Source of the DNA: Desulfarculales bacterium UBA702
Lineage (GTDB): Bacteria; Desulfobacterota; Syntrophobacteria; Syntrophobacterales; Syntrophobacteraceae
Direction of reading: 5' to 3'
Assembly (NCBI GenBank): GCA_002298165.1
Contig: DBMI01000101.1
Location: forward strand, 1-39,568
Length of the DNA stretch: 39,568 bases
The notes below the pieces were generated by a model. That model was not told the origin of the DNA, did not search any database, and saw only the letters and a list, made by a program, of their open reading frames with translations. Position 1 is the first letter of the stretch. Every line of letters starts with the position of its first letter. Position numbers and translations under genes: made by a program. Positions 32,650-39,568 of this stretch are shown here, piece by piece.

Positions 32650-33600
32650 ATGAACCATATATTTGGTCCCGTACCCTCTCGCCGCCTTGGGCGCTCTTTG
32701 GGGATAGATGTAATTCCTGCCAAGACCTGTTCCTTCGACTGCATCTACTGCGAATCGGGACCCACTACCCACCTTAGCGTAAAACGAGAAAATTTCTTTG
32801 ACCCTGCCGAGGTTTTGAGGCAGTTGGACGAGTTTTTCCGCCGCTCCCCCAGGGGAGCCGACACAATCACGTTCTCAAGCGCCGGAGAGCCTTCGCTTTA
32901 CCTCCAACTCGGAGAACTGATCCGGCAAATAAAAAAGAAATACCGCGAAACTCCCCTGGCACTGTTGACCAACGGCTCTCTTCTATGGGATGACGCGGTA
33001 AGAAAAGACCTCCTCGAAGCAGACATTGTGGTACCGTCTCTGGACGCCGCCACGCCGGGTACTTTTTCGAAGATCAACCGGCCTCATCCTTCACTGCGGC
33101 TGGACGAGGTAATCGAGGGAATCCGTGCCTTTCGCAAGGATTATCGAGGGAGGCTTCACCTTGAGATAATGCTCGTCTCCGATGTTAACGACAGTCCGGA
33201 AGAGCTTTCAGCACTGGCGCGCGAGGCAGGTGATATAGATGCCGACGTCATAGAGCTTAATACCGTGGCACGACCTCCCGCAATCGATGGTACCCGCGGG
33301 CTGCCGGAGGATCGAATGCGGTGCGCCGCTTCATTTTTTCCGCAAAATAAGACCAGCATTATAGGGACCTTCCGCGAAGACATCAGCCGCTTCGGCGATG
33401 AAGACCTTGCCGCTCGAATCCTGCAAACCATAGAAAGGCGCCCCTGTACTATCCGGGAACTTTCCGCCTCCCTGGGAGTGGCCGAAGAATTACTCAAAGC
33501 CGAATCGATCCGCCTGCGCGACAGCGACAAGCTCATCATGCTGGATTTTGGCGGAAAATTTTTTCTGTGCCCGCCCAGCCGCACAGGCTGTGAATCCTAA
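32650..33600 (+). CDS. Radical SAM protein, COG0731 type
   Basis: A 316-residue radical SAM protein with CSFDCIYC (C27, C31, C34), the MNHIFGPVPSRRLGRSLGID start typical of the group, FSSAGEPSLY, and a C-terminal winged-helix-like segment (IERRPCTIRELSASLGVAEE). The COG0731 name refers to wyosine synthesis in archaea, but bacterial members of this kind lack a known substrate. The ATG at 32650, with GGAAAG upstream, is preferred over one at 32614 because it matches family starts. The gene is paired with the cysteine-rich MerR gene, which may sense the same metal or redox signal. Confidence 0.88.
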   Translation: MNHIFGPVPSRRLGRSLGIDVIPAKTCSFDCIYCESGPTTHLSVKRENFFDPAEVLRQLDEFFRRSPRGADTITFSSAGEPSLYLQLGELIRQIKKKYRETPLALLTNGSLLWDDAVRKDLLEADIVVPSLDAATPGTFSKINRPHPSLRLDEVIEGIRAFRKDYRGRLHLEIMLVSDVNDSPEELSALAREAGDIDADVIELNTVARPPAIDGTRGLPEDRMRCAASFFPQNKTSIIGTFREDISRFGDEDLAARILQTIERRPCTIRELSASLGVAEELLKAESIRLRDSDKLIMLDFGGKFFLCPPSRTGCES

Positions 33601-33727
33601 GTCGGAACACTGCCTTTAAAAAGTTGGTGGCCCGGATATAAATCCCATTGCCGTCATTACCGGGGGTGAACCAAATCCCTCAGTTCATGATTGTTAAGGA
33701 CAAAATCCGGCTGATGCAGTCAAGGCA

Positions 33728-33908
33728 GTCTGTTGCGCAAACAAGTTGCGATGCAAATTCCCCTCCCTTTGATGGGAGGGGCCAGGGGAGGGTGAAAAAA
33801 AGGTCTAAGAATTTCAACCCCCTCCCCCAGCCCCTCCCACCAGGGGAGGGGAGCTTTCCTTCAAATTTCGGCCACTTATTTTTCTGCTCGAGATCTTGGG
33901 CAACAGCC
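33728..33908 (+). mobile_element. MITE-like element, copy 1
   Basis: A 181-bp noncoding element bounded by imperfect terminal inverted repeats (GTCTGTTGCGC left, GGGCAACAGCC right). Inside are AAGTTGCGATGCAAATTCCC, G+C-rich palindromes (CCCTCCC/GGGAGGG) and AAGGTCTAAGAATTTCAACC. The same order of blocks recurs at 37768-37944 (opposite strand) and 39470 onward. It lies in the gap between the radical SAM gene and the M16 peptidase gene (33601-34073), which shows no gene. Confidence 0.85.
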
Positions 33909-34073
33909 CCATGAGACCACGCCAAACCATGAGGTGATCGAATGAAGTCATCTTTCCCGCATGTTTCTGGCGGAATCCGGGGTCTTTAGAATCTATAACG
34001 TGCGCACACCGCTTTATCTTGCCCTCAGCCGGTCCCGCGGTTAATAGCAGATATTTCGAAACCTATTACCTGC

Positions 34074-36845
34074 CTACATATGCGCGTCGCTTTTCACCGG
34101 CGGAGAAGCGAGGATTTCCACCGGATGCTCCGGCAGGGTCCTTGCCGTGAGGGTGTTGGCAAAAATCCTGCGGGCAAGTGTTTGAATCTGTTCAGCCGTT
34201 ACTGCCCGGATCATTTCGGGATAGCGCAAATCGTAGTCCCACCCGAGATTTAGAACCTCGTTCAGGGCGGCGCTCGATGCCTGAGCATCAAGGGTCTCTC
34301 TACCCAGTTTCTGTGCGACCAGGAGAGATTCCTTGGCCTTCTCCAGCTCCGCCTTGGGGACAGGTTCATCGGCCAGCCGTTTCAAGTTGGCCATGATGAT
34401 GTCCTGGACCTTCCCGAGATTTCCCATGGTGGTTTGGGTTATGATACCGAAGAATCCTGCGTTCTTACCAACAAAGGGAAAAGCGTGCACCGTATAGACA
34501 AGATTTGTCTGGCCGCCTCTTAAGGCTTCGAAAATCCTTCCCGCTGTGGAGCCCCCACCGGACAGAACCGACGACATCACTTCGAGTGCCGGCCGCTGAG
34601 AATCGCTCACGTCAAGCCCGTTTGCTCCGATAAAAAGGGCCGCGCTGTTCTTTTCGTTCTTTATTTCGACAAGCCCCTTTTCCTTTATCTGGGCGGTTTC
34701 GTTCGGAAGCTCGGCCCGAACGGGCACGCCCGACCACTTGCCGAATTTATCGTCGACCATGGCCTTCACTTTGGCCGGATCGATATCGCCAAATACTGCC
34801 AGGGCTGAGTGGGTCGGGTTCACCATTTTTGAATAAAAAGAGAGCAGATCCTGGCGGGTGACCGCATTGACCGAGTCGGTCGTGCCGAGGCGGTCGTTTA
34901 CATAGGGGGAATTCTTGAAATAAGCTTTCTTGAAAAGCTTCATTACTTCGGACTGCCAGTTCTCATCCGAGCGCTTTATCGCAATGAGCCTGTCCTGGCG
35001 CTCTTTTTCTATCTCTTCCTGCGGGAACTGCGAGTTTTGCGCAACATCGGCCAGCAGGTCAAGCGCCCAGTCGAAGTCTTCTTTGAGCACCTTTATCGAA
35101 ATGTGGTAGCTGTTGTTGTCGGATTGAGCGCCGAGAATCCCACCGGCGTCCTCGACGGTCCTCGCCAGGTCCATTTTGCTTCGAGTCTTCGTCCCGGAGG
35201 TAAGAAGGGATGCGGTAAAGGAGGACAGCCCCGGATGTCCCAGGTCCTCCAGCGAAAGCCCGCCCGTTCCGAAAAGGTGCATCGTGACGAAAGGAAGACT
35301 GCTATCCTGCTTTATCAGGGTCTTTAATCCGTTAGGCAACTGAGCGTATTCAACCGGCGCAACGGACGGAATCGGGCACTCTGGGCCAGTTGTGGAAGCG
35401 GGTCGAATCGATGCGGCCTGTTCGGGGGGAGTAGGCTTTATAACCGCAACGCTCATCCGTTCAGGGACAAGATAGCGCTTTGCAACCGCCTGTACCTCTT
35501 CAGCGGTAACGGTGCGAATCCCATCCACGTATTCCTCATCGAAATAGGGATCTCCCGAGATCATGTAGGATGAAGCAAGGGACGACGCCATCGCGGAAAC
35601 TGATTCCTTGCCGAAAATGTGGTGTGCGATTGCCGTCTTCTTGGCTTTCTCCAGGTCGGGACCGCTGACCAGGGTAGTCTGGAATCCCGCTATTTCCTCC
35701 CGGATGTCCTTCAAAGCCCCCGGCCATTGATCAGGCGAGAGTGAAACCGATACGATGAACTGGCCCCGAACGAACGAAGGCGACCAGTGGCCCGCTCCGA
35801 TGCTGTAGACCTTGTTTTCCTGGTCCTTGAGGCGGCAATAGAGGCGGCAGGTTTCGCCTTCACCAAGCAGGTTGGCCAGTATGTCAAGTGCAAGTGCATC
35901 CTTTTCGTAGGCGTTTACGGTGGGGAACCCGATTTTTGCCTGAACAAGCCTCGTAATGGGAACTTCTTTTTCCTCCCACCTCATGCTGCCCTGGAGCGGT
36001 TCTTCGGGCAATACCACCGGTTCGGAAGCTGTGCCATGAAAATCTTTGGTCTTGTTTATTACGAATTCGAGCGTTTCCGCCGGATCGACATTTCCGGCCA
36101 GAACGACCGTCATGTTCTCGGGTTGGTAGCGCTGCTTGTAGTAATCAAACAATGCATCCCGGTTCTGCTGTACGAAGACATTCTCGTAGCCGATCACCGG
36201 ATAACGCACCGGGTTGGTCTGGTAGGCGGTCTGAATGAAGAGCTTCCATAGTTCCGTTGAGGCATTGGTTTCGCCCATCTTCATTTCCTGCTGAATGACC
36301 GCCTTTTCACGGGCGACCTCTTTTGGATCAGCAACATTTTCGGAAACATACGAAAGCAGTATATCGAGGGCATCCTTCCAGCGATCCGATCCCGTGTTTA
36401 TGTAGTAAACCGTCCTGTCGTAGCTTGTATACGCATTGGTGCTGCCGCCCATTGCCCTAATGCGCTCTTTTGCCTGTTCCTCGGTAAAAGACTTTGTCGT
36501 CCCGCCCGCCACCACGTGTTCGAGATAATGGGAAAGGCCGGCCTTGAGGTATTTCCCCTCGAGGATAGATCCCGCTTTGACGAAGACTTGCGCCGAAATC
36601 ACCTCAGCCCCTGGTTGCCTGTGCACCAGCAGGGTCAGGCCGTTTTTGAGCACTACGAAGAGGTCTTCGGGCTTGGAGACAAGAGTCCTTTGCACAAATG
36701 GCTTCATTTCCGGCTTTATCAGCGGGCACTCCATACTCTGGATAACCTGAGCGGCGGGGGGCGTTTCGGCATGGAGTACCGGGGTGGCGAGAAAAAGGAT
36801 GAATATCAATGTTGATATATGCAGGGAAATAGACTTTCTCGACAT
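34074..36845 (-). CDS. M16 family zinc peptidase, two-domain, exported
   Basis: A 923-residue protein with a signal peptide (STLIFILFLATPVLHA, cleaved near 26). The N-terminal M16 half has the inverted zinc motif HYLEH (106-110) and a likely third ligand, E187. The second half (from about 500) has the M16 fold without the motif (LEDLGHPGLSSF), as in pitrilysin- or PqqL-like enzymes that form a closed chamber for small peptides. It should act in the periplasm. The ATG at 36843-36845 follows GGAAGGAAAG; upstream extensions overlap the neighbouring gene and lack a signal sequence. The ATP-grasp-like gene lies 83 nt upstream. Confidence 0.9.
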   Translation of the reverse strand: MSRKSISLHISTLIFILFLATPVLHAETPPAAQVIQSMECPLIKPEMKPFVQRTLVSKPEDLFVVLKNGLTLLVHRQPGAEVISAQVFVKAGSILEGKYLKAGLSHYLEHVVAGGTTKSFTEEQAKERIRAMGGSTNAYTSYDRTVYYINTGSDRWKDALDILLSYVSENVADPKEVAREKAVIQQEMKMGETNASTELWKLFIQTAYQTNPVRYPVIGYENVFVQQNRDALFDYYKQRYQPENMTVVLAGNVDPAETLEFVINKTKDFHGTASEPVVLPEEPLQGSMRWEEKEVPITRLVQAKIGFPTVNAYEKDALALDILANLLGEGETCRLYCRLKDQENKVYSIGAGHWSPSFVRGQFIVSVSLSPDQWPGALKDIREEIAGFQTTLVSGPDLEKAKKTAIAHHIFGKESVSAMASSLASSYMISGDPYFDEEYVDGIRTVTAEEVQAVAKRYLVPERMSVAVIKPTPPEQAASIRPASTTGPECPIPSVAPVEYAQLPNGLKTLIKQDSSLPFVTMHLFGTGGLSLEDLGHPGLSSFTASLLTSGTKTRSKMDLARTVEDAGGILGAQSDNNSYHISIKVLKEDFDWALDLLADVAQNSQFPQEEIEKERQDRLIAIKRSDENWQSEVMKLFKKAYFKNSPYVNDRLGTTDSVNAVTRQDLLSFYSKMVNPTHSALAVFGDIDPAKVKAMVDDKFGKWSGVPVRAELPNETAQIKEKGLVEIKNEKNSAALFIGANGLDVSDSQRPALEVMSSVLSGGGSTAGRIFEALRGGQTNLVYTVHAFPFVGKNAGFFGIITQTTMGNLGKVQDIIMANLKRLADEPVPKAELEKAKESLLVAQKLGRETLDAQASSAALNEVLNLGWDYDLRYPEMIRAVTAEQIQTLARRIFANTLTARTLPEHPVEILASPPVKSDAHM

Positions 36846-36928
36846 TCTGCTTTCCTTCCTCTTGTTTTTTGCCTTGATTGTAACGGGTGGCCGGTGGGAA
36901 TTCCATAGCAGATAACGTTGGAAAATCG

Positions 36929-37681
36929 CTAAAAAATCATTCCACTCTGGATCAGACCCGAAATGTAATCGTGCCGGTTCACCGTGCCTTCCTGAGTTTC
37001 CCAGTAGACAGGCGGCCGGGCGAATGAGTCGATCAGCAGAGCGCCATTCTTTGCGCGGCCCACTTCCACCGCTATGTCGCATAGCTTGAAAGAACGCAGC
37101 AGGTCCGACAATAATGGGTAAAGAGGGATTTCAGCAGATCCTTTGATTGAGGATGAATAACCCCGCTCTCCGGGCAAACCGCCGAATTCCGCAATGCACT
37201 CGTAGTTTGTAAAGACCAGGAGCATTCGCTCTTCGTATTCGATGTATTCGCGAATGATCAATGGATTAAATCGCCCCGCGGCATCCGCCAACTGGCTCGG
37301 ATTTTCGATAATGCGAGCGCTGTCGGACCGGTTTGGACCCATCGCGATCATTGGAAAACCAAAGTCGTTCGCAATGAATTCCTTTTGACGCCCGAAATAG
37401 ACGCGGATGCGGCAGTGCGGGAATCCGCTGAACTGCAGGAGCGCTGCTTCCACGACCCTTGATTTTCTTATCTGGTAAGTAAATGCATTGGGGAAAGTCT
37501 TTTCGCCCGCGGCTTCGAATATTTCCGCAAAGCGGGGTGTCGGAAAAAAAATCGTTTCGGCGGAGTTAATCAATTGTTTTTCTTCGGGGGAGTAGTCGCA
37601 GAGAGCCGGCCGCACTCCCAGGGTGATAACTCCGGGACAGGACACGATAAAAGGAGCTATTGCGATCAGCGTTCTGGGCAT
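36929..37681 (-). CDS. ATP-grasp/RimK-like protein (tentative)
   Basis: A 250-residue protein. Its central part (KSRVVEAALLQFSGFPHCRI, later NPLIIREYIEYEERMLLVF and VEVGRAKNGALLIDSF) follows the order of RimK/glutathione-synthetase-type ATP-grasp enzymes: nucleotide-hinge strand followed by the late metal-binding strand. The glycine-rich loop is not obvious and the usual terminal N-x-N ligand appears only as DSFARPP, so activity is doubtful. The function is unknown. The start has a GGACCGGA site, and the M16 peptidase gene follows 83 nt later, so cotranscription is possible. Confidence 0.5.
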   Translation of the reverse strand: MPRTLIAIAPFIVSCPGVITLGVRPALCDYSPEEKQLINSAETIFFPTPRFAEIFEAAGEKTFPNAFTYQIRKSRVVEAALLQFSGFPHCRIRVYFGRQKEFIANDFGFPMIAMGPNRSDSARIIENPSQLADAAGRFNPLIIREYIEYEERMLLVFTNYECIAEFGGLPGERGYSSSIKGSAEIPLYPLLSDLLRSFKLCDIAVEVGRAKNGALLIDSFARPPVYWETQEGTVNRHDYISGLIQSGMIF

Positions 37682-37767
37682 TTTCCGGTCCCAACTCTCG
37701 GTTAGGGCACGGCATCCGGACGTGACGGCTGTTAGCCAACCGGTCTAGCCGTGGCGCGGTCGGGACA

Positions 37768-37944
37768 GGCTGTGCGCAAATCCCGAGTGGAAAATAATGG
37801 GCTGAAATTGAAGGAGAACTCCCCTCCACTGGCGGGAGGGGTTGGGGTAAAGGGTTGAAATCCATAGATCTTTTGGTCACCCTCCCCTAACCCCTCCCAT
37901 CAAAGGGAGGGGAATTTGCATCGCAACTTATTTAGGCAACAGCC
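37768..37944 (-). mobile_element. MITE-like element, copy 2
   Basis: A 177-bp copy of the element at 33728-33908 in reverse orientation. Read on the minus strand it starts GGCTGTTGCC (37944-37935), continues with AAGTTGCGATGCAAATTCCC, the CCCTCCC palindromes and GATTTCAACCC, and ends with GCGCACAGCC (37777-37768). It sits in the gap 37682-38120 between the ATP-grasp-like gene and the terminator of the H-protein-like gene. Confidence 0.85.
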
Positions 37945-38018
37945 AGAGGACCCTCTATAACGGGGAGTCACACCCGGGTAACCTGCTGCAAAGGATTCCA
38001 ATATACCAAATCCCGCGA

Positions 38019-38060
38019 AAAAAATTTAGGGGCATCTCCCGTGAAGGTGATGCCCCTAAG
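38019..38060 (-). terminator. Intrinsic terminator of the H-protein-like gene
   Basis: Read on the minus strand, TTAGGGGCATC (38060-38050) pairs perfectly with GATGCCCCTAA (38037-38027) around a 12-nt loop and is followed by a run of seven T (38025-38019). It lies 60 nt beyond the stop of the gene at 38121-39017, the classical form of a rho-independent terminator. Confidence 0.88.
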
Positions 38061-38120
38061 TATTTCCGGTTGCTTGTTATGCCGGAAGCCGAGGCGTGCG
38101 GCGGCTTCCGGGCTGAAGTA

Positions 38121-39017
38121 CTATTCGAGGAATGTCTTTACCAGCTTTTCCCATCCCAGTTCGGGGAAGGCCCCGTAAATGTCGCCGATTGCCTCGCCGC
38201 CCGCGGCCGCAAGATTGTCCTCGCCAAGCATTTTGGCGAGTTTATTGGCCTCGTCATCGATCCAGGACATACCTTCCTCGTCAAAGAAAAGATTCTTCAG
38301 GCTGTTGCGAAGGCTCTTGGGCTGAACCACCATCAGCCATCCGTCGGAGTAGGGTGAGTCATTGGCGGTGGTGGCCTGGCTAAGGATATTGTGGTTGATT
38401 GCTACTATTTCACCGTCGATCGGGCTCATTGTGGGAGCCTCCTTGCGGGAGCGCTTCAGGACCGCCGAAGGACGGTTCTGGCCAACAGTCGATCCAAGAG
38501 CCGGCATCGTGATCTCATCCTGGGGTCCCAGAAGCCTGAGAGCGAAATCGTCTATGCCAACCCTCACTCGTCCGCCGTACTCAACTCTCGCCCAGGTGTG
38601 GCCGTGATGATAATAGTAGTCCCTGGCAACACCGAACCCCGATGCCCTGTCCACGGTTGGCTTGCGGAGGTTGGGCAGATAGCTGGTGTCCTCGATCATC
38701 TGATCGTAGGGGCACCTGGCGCAGTTGTAGGCATACGAACACAATCCGTAGGAAATCCGACCGGTAAGCATGTGGCGGCACTTGCCTTTGGTCATCATCA
38801 GTTGCAGCCTGGCCGCGGCACGGTCGGACTGCCCGGAAACCTTGCGCTGCTCGTCGAAGCTGGCCAGAATCTTGCTGTCTACCGCGCACCCGAGACAATC
38901 AAATGCATTCACGCACTTGGTAGGCTTGATTACTCCAGCCTTACCCCATACACACTGATCGTTTCCCATCGAGAAGACAACGGGCTGAACTGGTCTTTTG
39001 CGCTCTTTGGTTTCCAT
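38121..39017 (-). CDS. H-protein-like lipoyl-carrier domain with cysteine-rich N-terminus
   Basis: A 298-residue protein. Residues 135-235 match the glycine-cleavage H-protein fold: HTWARVEYGGRVRVGIDDFA, ending with SPYSDGWLMVV. Residues 20-105 carry eight cysteines (22, 35, 41, 44, 80, 93, 99, 102) that could hold one or two Fe-S clusters. The residue aligned with the lipoylated lysine is R191, with K192 beside it, in KRSRKEAPTMSPIDGE, so lipoylation is uncertain. Similar long H-like proteins occur in sulfate reducers outside glycine-cleavage operons, and no gcv genes are near. The ATG follows AAGGAG. A strong terminator ends this one-gene unit. Confidence 0.82.
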   Translation of the reverse strand: METKERKRPVQPVVFSMGNDQCVWGKAGVIKPTKCVNAFDCLGCAVDSKILASFDEQRKVSGQSDRAAARLQLMMTKGKCRHMLTGRISYGLCSYAYNCARCPYDQMIEDTSYLPNLRKPTVDRASGFGVARDYYYHHGHTWARVEYGGRVRVGIDDFALRLLGPQDEITMPALGSTVGQNRPSAVLKRSRKEAPTMSPIDGEIVAINHNILSQATTANDSPYSDGWLMVVQPKSLRNSLKNLFFDEEGMSWIDDEANKLAKMLGEDNLAAAGGEAIGDIYGAFPELGWEKLVKTFLE

Positions 39018-39402
39018 TTTCTGCTCCTTCAGGTCGGATGATGAATATTTTAATCGCTATTTTAAACCCTTGCCGAATCATGTGCTGTGTTGGCCAGTAA
39101 TTAGAGCAGGATTCGGGCCAAACGACGAGGGGCTCGAAAAGTTTTTCTTATAGTGGCGGAATTACAGCGTTTATTTTTATAAACAGATGGTTTGGCGGAC
39201 TTCAGTTTGCAGCATGCAGACCATTGAAAATTGGTGCACATTGCACCACGGCTTTTTCGATGTGCCGCAAACCCTTATCTGGAGCGGATCTACAAAAATG
39301 AGGCATTTTGCTCTCCGCTGATGCAATTTGCACCAGGGGCAAAGAGGGCTGAGGAGGGTTCAAGTGGGGAAGGGAGTTTTCATTAAACTCCAGCCTTGCC
39401 AA
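39018..39402. other. Intergenic region upstream of the H-protein-like gene
   Basis: No credible gene lies between 39018 and the window end. The part next to 39017 should hold the promoter of the H-protein-like gene, but no convincing box pair was identified. A small palindrome, GTTTATTTTTATAAAC, is at 39169-39184. Confidence 0.45.
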
Positions 39403-39444
39403 CCGAAGGTCTCCATTGGTTTCGAAATAATTGGAGACCTTCGG
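39403..39444. repeat. Perfect 13-bp inverted repeat
   Basis: CCGAAGGTCTCCA (39403-39415) and TGGAGACCTTCGG (39432-39444) form a perfect stem around a 16-nt loop. The right arm plus TCGA equals the 16-bp word at 8081-8096 upstream of cas3, tying the two loci to one repeat family. Confidence 0.75.
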
Positions 39445-39469
39445 TCGAGGGCATGGTGGGATCAGGATG

Positions 39470-39568
39470 GGCAGTTGCCCAAACAAGTTGCGATGCAAAT
39501 TCCCCTCCCTTTGATGGGAGGGCCCAGGGGAGGGTGACCAAAAGGTCTAAGAATTTCAACCCCCCCCC
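39470..39568 (+). mobile_element. MITE-like element, copy 3 (cut by window end)
   Basis: The left 99 bp of the element at 33728-33908: GGCAGTTGCCC, then AACAAGTTGCGATGCAAATT, the CCCTCCC palindrome, AGGGGAGGGTGACCAAAAGG and AAGAATTTCAACCCC. The rest is beyond the window. It is in the same orientation as copy 1. Confidence 0.8.

Noticed and set aside
33680..33925. Open frame with PGGRGWGRG-like product
   Set aside because: It is the translation of the palindromic MITE-like element, a common false gene.
1..39568. tRNA or rRNA genes and complete insertion sequences
   Set aside because: No cloverleaf-like segment, rRNA signature or transposase was recognised on either strand by eye.

Overview
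The window reads as a chromosomal segment of an anaerobic, Gram-negative member of the former Deltaproteobacteria (Desulfobacterota), possibly a Syntrophobacter-like sulfate reducer or syntroph. The pointers are a TamA/TamB and LpxK outer-membrane set, a periplasmic octaheme cytochrome, a CoA-disulfide-reductase/rhodanese fusion, a glutaredoxin plus ferredoxin:thioredoxin-reductase pair, a MucR-type regulator, an AmrS radical-SAM protein and a cysteine-rich H-protein-like polypeptide. This placement rests on gene content only.

Region 1 (1-8000) is a complete type I-C CRISPR-Cas locus on the minus strand: cas3, cas5c, cas8c, cas7c, cas4, cas1, cas2, a leader, then the leader-proximal repeats and spacers, running off the left edge. 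The genes from cas5c to cas2 are packed with 2-6 nt gaps or ATGA overlaps. The exception is a 182-nt gap between cas3 and cas5c. That gap holds a lone degenerate CRISPR repeat followed by a spacer-like stretch. The first 11 nt of the stretch match, except at position 6, a site in the same gap that is preceded by TTC, the usual I-C PAM. This looks like a built-in crRNA-like guide that lets Cascade control its own operon, and it is the best candidate here for an undescribed regulatory system.

Region 2 (8000-10680) flanks the cas cassette with a 21-bp tandem repeat tract, a small unknown gene, a near-perfect palindrome, and an intact gene for an SF2 helicase whose catalytic motifs are nearly all altered.

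Region 3 (10680-15350) carries an acyl-CoA carboxyltransferase, the CoADR-rhodanese fusion, and a divergent DksA-type zinc finger/BON-like protein. Region 4 (15611-24558, minus) is an envelope block: octaheme cytochrome, LpxK, TamA and TamB, with cytochrome-lpxK and tamA-tamB each separated by one base. Region 5 (24994-27216, plus) holds a TIGR02757-like protein, glutaredoxin, the FTR catalytic subunit and a MucR-like regulator. Region 6 (27495-31719, minus) is a tight cluster of ilvD, a methyltransferase, amrS and a MagIII-like glycosylase.

Region 7 (32199-39017) holds a MerR/radical-SAM pair, an M16 peptidase with an ATP-grasp-like gene upstream, and the H-protein-like gene with a clear terminator. 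The gaps here are rich in dispersed palindromic elements: three copies of one MITE-like element and a nested inverted-repeat element. No rRNA or tRNA gene was recognised. No complete insertion sequence was seen.
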